Shown here one piece after another: positions 1 to 7,709 of a DNA stretch of 64,000 bases. The notes beneath the pieces were generated by a model that was not told where the DNA came from, did no database searches, and saw only the letters and a program-made list of their open reading frames with translations. Position numbers and translations under genes: made by a program. The DNA is from Agrobacterium sp. RAC06 (GTDB lineage: Bacteria; Pseudomonadota; Alphaproteobacteria; Rhizobiales; Rhizobiaceae): assembly GCF_001713475.1 (NCBI RefSeq), contig NZ_CP016500.1:186001-250000 (forward strand), written 5' to 3'. The stretch's first letter is position 1. Every line of letters starts with the position of its first letter.

Positions 1-97
1 TTACGAATTCGGCAATCAGAACGAACGACATCACAAGTGCACCGACGATGGCTGCGGTAAGAACCGCGATATTCTGCTTCAGGAGGGAGTCAAGCAC
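1..97 (-). CDS. Sensor histidine kinase, N-terminal fragment (cut by window edge)
   Basis: A reading frame starts with GTG at 97 and runs off the left edge of the window. It overlaps the stop codon of the response regulator gene upstream, the usual arrangement of translationally coupled two-component genes. The 32 visible residues begin MLDSLLKQN and then form one hydrophobic helix (roughly residues 9-30), as expected for the first membrane anchor of a sensor kinase. No kinase motif is visible here. The identity therefore rests on the overlap with an OmpR-type regulator and on the membrane helix, and is an inference. Confidence 0.55.
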   Translation of the reverse strand, partial: MLDSLLKQNIAVLTAAIVGALVMSFVLIAEFV

Positions 98-797
98 CGT
101 CGGACACCAGCACGTAACCCACGCCCCAGACCGTCTTGATCAATTCGGGCGCATCGGCCCGGTCGCCGATCGCGCGCCGTAGCCGCGCAATGTGAACATC
201 GACCGCGCGGTCGGTAACCTCCGCATCGCGTCCAAGCGCACGTTCGATCAATTGAGCCCGGCTCAGCGGGCGTCCGCGACTTTGCAACAGAGCCTCCAGC
301 AGGGCGAATTCACGGCTGGACAGCTTGAGTGACGCGCCTTCACGTTTCACCGTTCGGGTCGAGAGATTGATCTCGAGAGAACCGACCGTCACGATATCGT
401 CCAAGGACACTGGCCGGAAACCGCGCGTGCGTCGGAGGACAGCCGACAGACGGGCTACCAGTTCGCGGGGTTCAAAGGGTTTGGGCAGGTAGTCGTCCGC
501 GCCGGTTTCGAGGCCGACAATGCGGTCGATCGGGTCACCGCGCGCGGTGAGCATCACGATCGGCGTGAGATCGCCCGCTGCACGAAGCCGCCTGCAGACG
601 GAAAGCCCGTCTTCGCCAGGCATCATGAGGTCGAGAACGATGACATCCGCCGGGTTTCGCGACAGCTCCCTGTCAAGCGCGCTACCGCCGTCCACGGCGC
701 GGGTCTCGAATCCATGCTCCGTCAGGAACCGGCGTAGCAGCGCCCGGAGTTCAGTGTCGTCGTCCACGACGATAACTCTGTCTGATTTCCCGTTCAT
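90..797 (-). CDS. OmpR/PhoB-family response regulator
   Basis: A DNA-binding response regulator of 235 residues. The receiver domain starts with VIVVDDDTELRALL (acidic pocket), has the phosphoacceptor Asp in VLDLMMPGEDG, and the conserved Thr and Lys in MLTARG and LPKPF. A C-terminal winged helix (about residues 135-230) ends with DVHIARLRRAIG and TVWGVGYVLV, typical of the OmpR family. The frame is open upstream to 932, but MNGKSDRVIVVDDD at 797 fits the family length, so I start there. The downstream gene overlaps it and looks like its kinase. The divergent SH3, EF-hand and exporter genes are plausible targets, which is inference. Confidence 0.93.
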   Translation of the reverse strand: MNGKSDRVIVVDDDTELRALLRRFLTEHGFETRAVDGGSALDRELSRNPADVIVLDLMMPGEDGLSVCRRLRAAGDLTPIVMLTARGDPIDRIVGLETGADDYLPKPFEPRELVARLSAVLRRTRGFRPVSLDDIVTVGSLEINLSTRTVKREGASLKLSSREFALLEALLQSRGRPLSRAQLIERALGRDAEVTDRAVDVHIARLRRAIGDRADAPELIKTVWGVGYVLVSDGA

Positions 798-844
798 GGC
801 GCTGATCGTGTCACGTATGCGAGACGCAACGCAAGATCGAGTTA

Positions 845-859
845 TGTCAAAACATGACA
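845..859. promoter_or_regulatory. Inverted repeat TGTCA-N5-TGACA between the divergent promoters
   Basis: The 185-bp gap between the response regulator and the SH3-domain gene holds a perfect inverted repeat with five-base arms, TGTCA and TGACA, spaced by five bases. It could be an operator for a divergent regulator. The arms are short, so chance cannot be excluded. No strong sigma-70 promoter could be assigned. Confidence 0.3.
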
Positions 860-982
860 GACAAGCTCCTTTGAAACACCTTGTCACATCTCGCTCGAAA
901 TCCGTAACACCCGTGAAATTCAGCTCCTGCAAATCGCTCGTCAGAAGGCGAACAAGTTTGATCGCAAGTGATGGAGCAAATT

Positions 983-1660
983 ATGCTGAAGAAGATTTTT
1001 GTACTATTGGCCCTGGTGATGGGCGGGGCTACGGCGGCCACCGCGTCCGCCGTTGCCGTATCGACAGCAAACGTCAACCTGCGCGCCGGACCGGCAACAA
1101 GCTATCCGGTGGTAACCGTCCTGCCTCAGGGCGCGCGCATCGTCACCCGTGGCTGTGTTGCTGATTATGCATGGTGCGATGTTGCATTCGGCCAGTACCG
1201 GGGCTGGGTATCTGCCAGCTACATTCAGGTGGTTTATAACGGCGGCCCGGTCGTCCTTTCCGCCGCGGTCGCTCCCATCGTCGGTGTGACCGTGGTGACC
1301 TATGACCGCGCCTACTGGAACACACACTACGTGGCCCAGCCTTGGTACCGGTCCTGGACGTCCTATTATCGCCCCTATGCCCCGGTCGCACCACGGGTTG
1401 AGACCTACGGTCGAAGCGCGACATGCGTTGATGGCAACTGCACGGGGACACGCACGGCGACGGGAATTTATGGTGGAACGACGAGCCAGACCCGCAATTG
1501 CGCCGGTGGTGAATGCAGCGCGACCCGTGAGACCACCGGACGCTTTGGCAATTCCGCTTCCCGCGTCCGCAACTGCAGCGCCAATGACCTTAGTTGCAAC
1601 ATGACGCGAACCGGACCGGCCGGTGGTACTGCGACCGGAACCCGTACCTTCAGTCGCTGA
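983..1660 (+). CDS. Secreted SH3-domain protein with repeated Cys motifs
   Basis: A 225-residue exported protein. MLKKIFVLLALVMGG...ASA is a clear signal peptide. A bacterial SH3 domain follows (about residues 26-85), with the hallmark VNLRAGPATSYPVV and a closing GWVSASYIQV. The C-terminal third is Gly/Thr/Arg-rich and carries three degenerate copies of a motif with paired Cys: SATCVDGNCTGTRTATG, TRNCAGGECSATRETTG and VRNCSANDLSCNMTRTG. I chose the ATG at 983 because GGAG lies seven bases upstream and the signal peptide starts there. Bacterial SH3 domains usually bind cell-wall or envelope ligands. The ligand here is unknown. It is the first gene divergent from the two-component system. Confidence 0.82.
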   Translation: MLKKIFVLLALVMGGATAATASAVAVSTANVNLRAGPATSYPVVTVLPQGARIVTRGCVADYAWCDVAFGQYRGWVSASYIQVVYNGGPVVLSAAVAPIVGVTVVTYDRAYWNTHYVAQPWYRSWTSYYRPYAPVAPRVETYGRSATCVDGNCTGTRTATGIYGGTTSQTRNCAGGECSATRETTGRFGNSASRVRNCSANDLSCNMTRTGPAGGTATGTRTFSR

Positions 1661-1821
1661 GGCGTCAGTCGCCTCCATCACCGGGGCACCTGCGGGACAG
1701 CCCGTCGGCGGAGTGAGAACACCTTGGTCGGAACGTCGGTCATGGTCCTCACTCTGTCTGTCGGAATTGGGAGCCCCAGCAATTACAAACTGCAATTCAT
1801 CTGATGAGGAGAAATAGGGAC

Positions 1822-2136
1822 ATGAAACCTGATGTATTGGCACGGCTGGTTTGTGCCGCTTGCGTTGCCCTGCCGCTGTCCGGCGTTCAGGCACAGACGA
1901 TCTCTGATGCCGACAGACAGAAACTGGCTGAAAACTATGTCCAGGCAGATGCCGATGGCGACAAGGCTCTGACCCGCTCGGAGTTTCACTCTCTTCTTTC
2001 GCTCAATGCACAAGACAACCTGGGCAGGGCTGGCCAGATCGTGAAGTTTGGTCGCCAGGACATGGCCTTCAACCGAATCGACGCCGATGGCAACGCCGTG
2101 GTGACGCAGCAAGAATTGCAAGCGCTGGCGCGATGA
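1822..2136 (+). CDS. Periplasmic EF-hand protein
   Basis: A 104-residue protein with a signal peptide (about residues 1-24, ending GVQAQ) and two EF-hand loops. Loop one is D43-x-D45-x-D47 ending in E54 (DADGDKALTRSE). Loop two is D87-x-D89-x-N91 ending in E98. Both have the calcium ligands in the expected places. The start at 1822 gives an intact signal peptide with purine-rich sequence upstream. Its stop overlaps the next start by four bases (ATGA), so it is translationally coupled to the membrane-fusion gene. Calcium sensing or binding for the exporter is a reasonable guess, not shown by sequence. Confidence 0.85.
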   Translation: MKPDVLARLVCAACVALPLSGVQAQTISDADRQKLAENYVQADADGDKALTRSEFHSLLSLNAQDNLGRAGQIVKFGRQDMAFNRIDADGNAVVTQQELQALAR

Positions 2137-3392
2137 GTCCTGGCAATCACCCCTCGGAAGACGCGACCGTCTCCAACACTTTGCCACTGCTCGACAATGG
2201 CAAAGATCGGTCTTCGTCGAAGATCACCCAGCGGAAGAAGTCGAGTTGGCCACTGAAGGCCCTCATCGTGGTGTCGCTTCTCCTGATCGGTGGTGTCATC
2301 GGTCTCTATTTTCAAGGGCCCGCCATACGAGCTGTCTTCGACTGGACGAAGCTTGAGCCTGGTGCTGGTGCCCGTCAACCCATCGCCTTGCCCGTCGAAC
2401 GCATCCCGTCGCCCGAACGCGTCGCGGCGATGGCGACCGGTGACGTTGTCTCTCTCGGTCGTCTTCAGCCGGCCGGAGGCATCGTCTCTGTGGCACTTCC
2501 GCAAGGGGCCGGCGACGCGCGCATCGACCGTATCCTGGTCGATGACGGAGATGTCGTGGCCAAAGGCGATGTATTGGCCGTGCTCGACAGTCTCGCGCTG
2601 TATGAATCGGCGCTGACCAGCGCAGAAAGCACGCTCGCAATTCGGCGTGCAGCACTTTCCCAGGTCAAGGTTCAGGTCGAGGCGGCTGAAGCCGAGCTTC
2701 GTGCGCAGATTAGGGGAGCAGAGGCTTCGCTTGCGAGCAGCGAGCGCGAATTGGCCCGCGTGACCTCCCTGTTGGGCACTGGCGTCTCAACCCAGGCGAC
2801 CCTCGAGGAAGCAGAACGGGCCGCCGACACGGCACGTGCCGATCTCGACCGACTGCGGGCGTCGATGACCCGTTATGAGTCCGGGCCGGATGACCAGCAG
2901 GTCGATATCGCCGTGGCGACCGCGGATCTCGCTGCGGCAGAGGCCGCCGTTGAACAGGCACGCCGCGACCTCGACAGGGGCCGGGTGCTGGCGCCGCAGG
3001 ATGGGGCGATTATCGAAGTGTCGGCGCGCGCCGGAGAACGGCCGCCTGCAGACGGGCTTTTGCGGATGGGCGACACGGCGCGAATGGAGGCTGAACTCGA
3101 AGTGTTCCAGACCATGGTTCCCAGGGTCGCGGTCGGTCAGTCCGTGTCGCTCGTCTCCGGCGTGCTTGGCGACGAACAATTGACAGGAACGGTCTCGCGC
3201 ATCGGCACGCTGGTCGGGCGGCAGAGCGTAACAGCGGACGATCCGGCGGCGAATACCGATGCGCGCGTGCTTCTGGTCACGGTCGCGCTCGATGAGGCTT
3301 CAAGTCTCCGTGCCGCGTCTTACGTGAACCTCGAGGTCGTTGCCCGGATTGCTGTCGCGTCCGACACGCCTGAAGAGGGCGGCGGACAATGA
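2133..3392 (+). CDS. HlyD/DevB-type membrane fusion protein of an ABC exporter
   Basis: A 419-residue periplasmic adaptor. A cytoplasmic N-terminus of about 40 residues precedes one membrane helix (LKALIVVSLLLIGGVIGLYF). A split biotinyl-lipoyl domain (VDDGDVVAKGDVLAVLDSLALYESA) surrounds a long Ala/Glu/Arg-rich coiled-coil hairpin (about residues 150-280). A beta-barrel part follows (VGQSVSLVSG...LTGTVSRIGTLVG). The order adaptor, permease, ATPase with ATGA overlaps matches the DevBCA family, which exports lipids or other envelope material in cyanobacteria and proteobacteria. The substrate cannot be told from sequence. Confidence 0.88.
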   Translation: MSPGNHPSEDATVSNTLPLLDNGKDRSSSKITQRKKSSWPLKALIVVSLLLIGGVIGLYFQGPAIRAVFDWTKLEPGAGARQPIALPVERIPSPERVAAMATGDVVSLGRLQPAGGIVSVALPQGAGDARIDRILVDDGDVVAKGDVLAVLDSLALYESALTSAESTLAIRRAALSQVKVQVEAAEAELRAQIRGAEASLASSERELARVTSLLGTGVSTQATLEEAERAADTARADLDRLRASMTRYESGPDDQQVDIAVATADLAAAEAAVEQARRDLDRGRVLAPQDGAIIEVSARAGERPPADGLLRMGDTARMEAELEVFQTMVPRVAVGQSVSLVSGVLGDEQLTGTVSRIGTLVGRQSVTADDPAANTDARVLLVTVALDEASSLRAASYVNLEVVARIAVASDTPEEGGGQ

Positions 3393-4567
3393 CAGGTTTC
3401 CTCTCACGCCTTCTGGGTCGGCTCCCCATCGGGTATCTTCAGCTCATGCATCACCCGGGGCGGCTGATGGCTGCTTTGGCCGGGGTGGCCTTCGCCAATG
3501 TGCTCGTCTTTGTTCAGCTCGGTCTCGCCGGATCGATGGCGGAATCAGTGGCCATTCCCTATCGGCTCTTCAAGCCCGATCTTCTGATCATGTCACCTGT
3601 CGAATCCGAGACACTGTCCGATGCAGCCACACTGGCGCGACAAAGACTTTTCCAGGCGCAAGTGCACCCGGATGTAACAGGCGGTACGCCTGTCTACATG
3701 GGGCGCTCGACCTGGATCTCGGGTCATGACGCGTCATCCTCCATTCAGTTCATCGGGCTCCCGCCGGACGCCGGACCATTCGTCCACGACGCGCTGGTCG
3801 ATCCCCTGATCAGCCTGTCCCTGTCCGACACTGCGCTTGTCGATAGGCTGACCCGCTTTGTCGATATGCGCAGCTTTTCCGGAGCAAGCCCTGAGGCACC
3901 GGTGTCATTCGAGATGCAAAATCGTCAGATCGGCGCGATCGGAACCGTATCGATCGGTGGCGGGTTCGGCGGCGACGGCGTCTTCCTTGTCTCGGATCAG
4001 ACCTTCTTCCATCTGTTCCCACAGCGGAGCTCCGCCACGCCGAGCCATATTCTGTTGACGCTTGCTCGCGGCGCAGATCCCGGACGGGTTGCAGCCGAGT
4101 TGAAGCAGCTCTACCCGCCCGACACGGTTCGGATTCGCTCTGTAACGGAAGCCATGGAACACGAGATCCGCTACCAGATGACCGAGCGTCCAACCGGTCT
4201 GATCTTCGCCTTTGGCGTGGCCATCGGCGTCGTCGTGGGCATCGTCATCGCCTATCAAGTGCTGTCCTCAGATGTTGCGGATCACATCCGCGAATACGCG
4301 ACCTTCAAGGCCATGGGCTTCCGCCAGGGGTTTTTCGTCGGGATCATACTGGAGGAGGCGATCATCCTGGCCGCCATCGGCTTCTGGCCCGGACTGGCGT
4401 TTTCTCACCTGTTTTATGAGGCGTTGGCTTATCTCACGAATATCCCAATCTTCATGACGCCGGAGCGCGCCGTCGCGGTCTTTATCGGGACGATTTTGGC
4501 CTGCACATTGTCCGGCCTTCTCGCCATGCGCAAACTCGCCGCCGCCCAGCCGGCCGACCTGTTCTGA
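3389..4567 (+). CDS. DevC/FtsX-type ABC exporter permease
   Basis: A 392-residue integral membrane protein of the MacB/FtsX-like permease class. One membrane helix near the N-terminus (LMAALAGVAFANVLVFVQLG) is followed by a large periplasmic domain (about residues 60-265). Three C-terminal helices follow, including LIFAFGVAIGVVVGIVIAYQVL and a last helix ahead of MRKLAAAQPADLF, the conserved end of DevC proteins. It overlaps the adaptor gene by four bases and is followed six bases later by its ATPase. Together they form a complete exporter. Confidence 0.9.
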   Translation: MTGFLSRLLGRLPIGYLQLMHHPGRLMAALAGVAFANVLVFVQLGLAGSMAESVAIPYRLFKPDLLIMSPVESETLSDAATLARQRLFQAQVHPDVTGGTPVYMGRSTWISGHDASSSIQFIGLPPDAGPFVHDALVDPLISLSLSDTALVDRLTRFVDMRSFSGASPEAPVSFEMQNRQIGAIGTVSIGGGFGGDGVFLVSDQTFFHLFPQRSSATPSHILLTLARGADPGRVAAELKQLYPPDTVRIRSVTEAMEHEIRYQMTERPTGLIFAFGVAIGVVVGIVIAYQVLSSDVADHIREYATFKAMGFRQGFFVGIILEEAIILAAIGFWPGLAFSHLFYEALAYLTNIPIFMTPERAVAVFIGTILACTLSGLLAMRKLAAAQPADLF

Positions 4568-4573
4568 GGCCCC

Positions 4574-5272
4574 ATGACAGACGCCGCCATTTCAGTCAGA
4601 GGTCTCGACCACTTCTTTGGCGAGGGCGAGGCCCGCAAGCAGGCCCTGTTCGATATCAACCTGGAGATCAGGCGCGGATCGCTGACGATCCTTATGGGGC
4701 CGTCGGGTTCGGGCAAGACCACGCTGTTGACCATCATGGGCTGTCTGCGCGAGGTTTATGCCGGCAGCATCCGACTTCTTGACCAGGAGTTGTTTGTATC
4801 GGACGAGATCACCCGCATCGACATGCGCAGGCGCCTTGGCTTCATCTTCCAGGCTCACAACCTGCATGACAGCCTGACGGCCCGGCAGAATGTCATGATG
4901 GGGTTGCAAGTCCATGGCCGGGGCGATCCGAAGAAGCACGCCCAAGCGGCGGATCACATTCTGGGCCTCCTTGGGCTTGGAGAACGGCTCGACTACCGTC
5001 CGGCGAACCTGTCTGGCGGGCAGAAACAGCGTGTGGCCATAGCACGGGCTCTCGTATCGAACCCCGACATCATCTTCGCCGACGAGCCGACCGCAGCGCT
5101 CGACAAGGTTAGCGGCCTCGCAGCGGTGCGCCTGTTCAAGGATCTCGGCCGTGCGCGGGGTGCCACGACCGTCATGGTCACCCACGACTCCCGCATCCTC
5201 GATCTCGCGGATCGCATCATCACGCTGGAGGACGGCAGGATTGTCGAAGATCGCGCAGCATCTGGCCACTAG
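4574..5272 (+). CDS. DevA/LolD-type ABC exporter ATPase
   Basis: A 232-residue ATP-binding subunit with Walker A GPSGSGKTTLL (residues 42-52), signature LSGGQKQRVAIARAL, Walker B IIFADEPTAALD and a switch His in VMVTHDSR. Length and motifs match the MacB/LolD/DevA ATPases that pair with FtsX-like permeases. It is the last gene of the SH3/EF-hand/exporter operon. No clear rho-independent terminator follows. Confidence 0.92.
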   Translation: MTDAAISVRGLDHFFGEGEARKQALFDINLEIRRGSLTILMGPSGSGKTTLLTIMGCLREVYAGSIRLLDQELFVSDEITRIDMRRRLGFIFQAHNLHDSLTARQNVMMGLQVHGRGDPKKHAQAADHILGLLGLGERLDYRPANLSGGQKQRVAIARALVSNPDIIFADEPTAALDKVSGLAAVRLFKDLGRARGATTVMVTHDSRILDLADRIITLEDGRIVEDRAASGH

Positions 5273-5600
5273 GCAATACTGCGGCAATGAAGGTGCCAAC
5301 AATGGGTCGAGATCGCCCTCGTTGGACTGCTCCGCCTTCTTGGTGTTCGGCCAGCGCTACCAGAAACCTGTCTGGCAGCCTGGCGCCAATCCCATGCGAG
5401 ACAGTGTTATCCAGGCTAACGATCAGTGGCAATTTGATCGAGGGTAGCGGCTGACGATCGCAAACCAGGAGGAGCCTGTTCCCATCGTCTTTATATCTCT
5501 CGAATTGACCATCTAGACCGCTTGTCTGGTTTCAGCCTCGCCGTAGAACCGGGGTCTATGCGTACTTCCTATGGCCAATGGTGGCCACAGGAGAACTGAA
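5273..5600. other. Gap without recognisable gene
   Basis: About 330 bases between the exporter ATPase and the recombinase. I see no credible ORF, tRNA or obvious att repeat. The ribosome-binding site of the recombinase (AGGAG near 5589) lies at its right end. Confidence 0.5.
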
Positions 5601-6233
5601 ATGGGTATTTCACAATATGATCCTGCCGCAATGGGTCGACCGGCTTGGAACGCAGGCAAGCAAGTTGGTGTCAAGAAGCCCCTGAAGCAACGGCAGATCT
5701 GGGCAGTCCGCTTCTTCCTCGACCGAGAAGGAAGGATGAGAGATCGAGCACTCTTCGACCTTGCCATCGACAGCAAGCTCCGAGGCTGCGATCTGGTAAA
5801 ACTGAAAATCGGAACCCTCGTCACCGGCCACGACATTCGAACTCGGGCGATGGTCGTCCAGCAGAAGACTGAACGACCCGTGCAGTTCGAAATTACGACC
5901 GAGGTCAAAGCCAGTCTGCTTGCCTGGCTTCAACGAAGGGGAGGACCAGTCGATGACTATGCCTTTCCCAGTCGCGTCGACCACGCAGATCATCTCAGCA
6001 CTCGGCAATACGCCCGGCTGGTCGATGAGTGGGTGACTGCGATTGGGCTGCGACGGGAGGATTACGGTACGCATTCCCTGCGGCGAACGAAGGCTGCCAT
6101 GATCTACAAAGCCACCGGCAATCTTCGAACGATCCAGATCCTGCTTGGCCATACGAAGATCGAGAACACAGTCAGATATCTCGGCGTCGACATTGAGGAC
6201 GCACTAGAACTAGCCGAGCGGACTGAAATCTGA
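5601..6233 (+). CDS. Tyrosine recombinase, catalytic-domain-only
   Basis: A 210-residue site-specific recombinase of the phage-integrase family. The catalytic set is readable: Arg in DSKLRGCDL, Lys in VVQQKTERP, HxxR in THSLRRTKA, and His plus the nucleophilic Tyr in LLGHTKIENTVRYLGV. The N-terminal SAM-like core-binding domain of full integrases is missing; the protein goes almost directly into the catalytic fold. I start at the ATG at 5601, eight bases after AGGAG. Short single recombinases like this are common in rhizobial genomes and are often not linked to a visible mobile element. No attachment site was found, so whether it is still active on DNA here is unknown. Confidence 0.88.
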   Translation: MGISQYDPAAMGRPAWNAGKQVGVKKPLKQRQIWAVRFFLDREGRMRDRALFDLAIDSKLRGCDLVKLKIGTLVTGHDIRTRAMVVQQKTERPVQFEITTEVKASLLAWLQRRGGPVDDYAFPSRVDHADHLSTRQYARLVDEWVTAIGLRREDYGTHSLRRTKAAMIYKATGNLRTIQILLGHTKIENTVRYLGVDIEDALELAERTEI

Positions 6234-6242
6234 AAGCGGACG

Positions 6243-6270
6243 GCCCCGCATATCGTGGGGCTGCTCTTTT
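6243..6270 (+). terminator. Rho-independent terminator-like hairpin after the recombinase
   Basis: GCCCCGC and GTGGGGC form a seven-pair stem (one G-T pair) around a five-base loop, followed by TGCTCTTTT. It lies ten bases after the recombinase stop codon. Confidence 0.6.
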
Positions 6271-6387
6271 CCCCGGAGGGCTTTCGAAAGGATTCAAACT
6301 GCTTTGCGCCTTCAAATCAGACGTTCGATGCCCCTGGTCACCTCATGGAATGCGGTCATTAGCGAGGGGCGCTCGCTGCGCATGAAT

Positions 6388-7026
6388 TCACGCCAGTGGA
6401 TAAACGCCTCGAATAAGTCGAATGATTGATTGCTCCACGCGATCCCAGGTCGATGCATCGTTTGCAGGCAAGCCGATGATCGTATCGGCGTTTCTGCCCG
6501 CAAGTGTGATTTGACTGATGGCAGCGATGAGAAGTGCATTTACGGCGGGCGCGTCTACATCTTCTGGTGGCGCAAGGTTTCCTCGGACGCGTGCCATCCA
6601 GGTGCCATAGGCACGCGCGCGGGAGGCTGAAAGGGATTTGACGAAGCTCTCGGATCCGGTGAGTTCCCATAGAAGGGTCTGTAGCGCCAGCGGTTCCGTT
6701 CTCATGATGGCAAGCAATCGGAGCGCCAGCAGTTCGATAAGCTCGCCGTAGCTTGCTGCAGGCTTCTCCGGCAGGCCCGCCATCAGCTTTTCTTGCCACC
6801 ACTCAGCCAGTCGGATGCCCAGAGCTTCAAGCAATCCGTCCATCCCGCCGTAGTAGCGATAGATCAACTGCTTGTCGATGCCGGCCTCGCGTGCGACCGC
6901 GTTGACGCCAAAGCCGCTTGGGCCGGCGGCAATCAATATGGATTGCGCGGCCTCAAGGATCCTCGCCTCGGTTGCCTGCCTGTCGCGGGTTCGCGCGGGT
7001 TCCTCCGCGGTATTTCTCTCTGCCAT
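6388..7026 (-). CDS. TetR-family transcriptional repressor
   Basis: A 212-residue TetR regulator. The helix-turn-helix lies at about residues 22-68 (ARILEAAQSILIAAG, then VNAVAREAGIDKQLIYRYYG). The all-helical C-terminal ligand domain has no recognisable effector signature. It is transcribed away from the cupin operon. The shared region holds four copies of a TCAC-N6-GTGA palindrome, the expected form of a TetR operator, so it very likely represses itself and the divergent operon. The inducer is unknown. Confidence 0.93.
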   Translation of the reverse strand: MAERNTAEEPARTRDRQATEARILEAAQSILIAAGPSGFGVNAVAREAGIDKQLIYRYYGGMDGLLEALGIRLAEWWQEKLMAGLPEKPAASYGELIELLALRLLAIMRTEPLALQTLLWELTGSESFVKSLSASRARAYGTWMARVRGNLAPPEDVDAPAVNALLIAAISQITLAGRNADTIIGLPANDASTWDRVEQSIIRLIRGVYPLA

Positions 7027-7043
7027 ATCTCTGTCCCCTCAAG

Positions 7044-7057
7044 TCACCGATCAGTGA
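7044..7057. promoter_or_regulatory. Putative TetR operator 1 (TCACCGATCAGTGA)
   Basis: A 14-bp site of the form TCAC-N6-GTGA, 17 bases upstream of the tetR start codon, well placed to block tetR transcription or translation. It shares its arms with the three sites at 7100, 7123 and 7147. Confidence 0.75.
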
Positions 7058-7099
7058 TATTCGAGATCCGTTCGCATCGCAATAGACAAGTCCGATAAT

Positions 7100-7113
7100 T
7101 CACCGGGCGGTGA
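7100..7113. promoter_or_regulatory. Putative TetR operator 2 (TCACCGGGCGGTGA)
   Basis: Second copy of the TCAC-N6-GTGA element. It sits directly before the sequence TTGACA (7115-7120), a good -35 match for the rightward promoter. Confidence 0.75.
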
Positions 7114-7114
7114 C

Positions 7115-7143
7115 TTGACATGTCACCGACCGGTGAATTACTT
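7115..7143 (+). promoter_or_regulatory. Probable promoter of the cupin operon
   Basis: A perfect -35 hexamer TTGACA lies at 7115-7120. Seventeen bases later is a weak -10 candidate, TTACTT (7138-7143). Operator 3 fills the spacer and operator 4 lies just downstream, so bound repressor would cover the polymerase site. Confidence 0.5.
7123..7136. promoter_or_regulatory. Putative TetR operator 3 (TCACCGACCGGTGA)
   Basis: Third copy and close to a perfect palindrome (TCACCG-AC-CGGTGA). It lies between the -35 and -10 elements. Its centre is 23 bases from site 2 and 24 from site 4, about two helical turns, so dimers on sites 2-4 could bind the same DNA face. Confidence 0.8.
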
Positions 7144-7146
7144 ATA

Positions 7147-7160
7147 TCACCACGCAGTGA
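7147..7160. promoter_or_regulatory. Putative TetR operator 4 (TCACCACGCAGTGA)
   Basis: Fourth copy of TCAC-N6-GTGA, 14 bases before the cupin start codon and just upstream of its AGAGG ribosome-binding site. Confidence 0.7.
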
Positions 7161-7173
7161 TAAAGAGGCGAAC

Positions 7174-7680
7174 ATGACCGACACCATCCTCGACAACCCC
7201 GTAACCGGCGATTGCACAACGCTCATCGAGCCCTTGCCCAATTCACCCGTTGAAGCCTTGACCTTTGTAACGCACCTCGCCCCCGGAGCCGCCGGTAGCC
7301 CCCCGCATCGGCACTCCCGCCTGCATGAAGAGTTCGAAGTGCTGGAAGGCGAGGTCGAATTCGCGGTGAATGGCAATTCCCGTTCCCTGACGGCTGGCCA
7401 GTCGATCATCGTTTGTCCCGGCACGGTTCACGCATTCCGCAACGCGTCCGGCTCTGCTGCTGTGCTTCGATGCACGGTTACGCCGGGCCACGCTTTTGAG
7501 CGCTTTCTGCGCGGCATGCATCACGCCGCAATCACGGGCCAAACCAATGCCTCCGGCCTGCCGAGAGATCCGCGTCGGCTGGCCCGTCTGCTGCTCAACG
7601 CAGACTTCCATTTCCCCGCAATGCCAATGCAGGTGCAGCGAACGGTGTTCCGCCTGTTTGCCGCCTTTGCACCCGTCTGA
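7174..7680 (+). CDS. Cupin-domain protein
   Basis: A 168-residue cupin. The first cupin motif PPHRHSRLHEEFEVLEGEVEF supplies His, His and Glu metal ligands. The second (GQSIIVCPGTVHAFRN) gives the last His. The C-terminal helix region (about residues 115-168) is longer than in minimal cupins. I start at ATG 7174 after AGAGG, because the upstream part of the open frame lies inside the operator region. It is the first gene of the TetR-controlled operon. Its reaction cannot be inferred; single cupins include dioxygenases, isomerases and non-enzymatic sensors. Confidence 0.85.
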   Translation: MTDTILDNPVTGDCTTLIEPLPNSPVEALTFVTHLAPGAAGSPPHRHSRLHEEFEVLEGEVEFAVNGNSRSLTAGQSIIVCPGTVHAFRNASGSAAVLRCTVTPGHAFERFLRGMHHAAITGQTNASGLPRDPRRLARLLLNADFHFPAMPMQVQRTVFRLFAAFAPV

Positions 7681-7709
7681 CCCGTTTCTTCGAACCTGAG
7701 AGTGTCATC

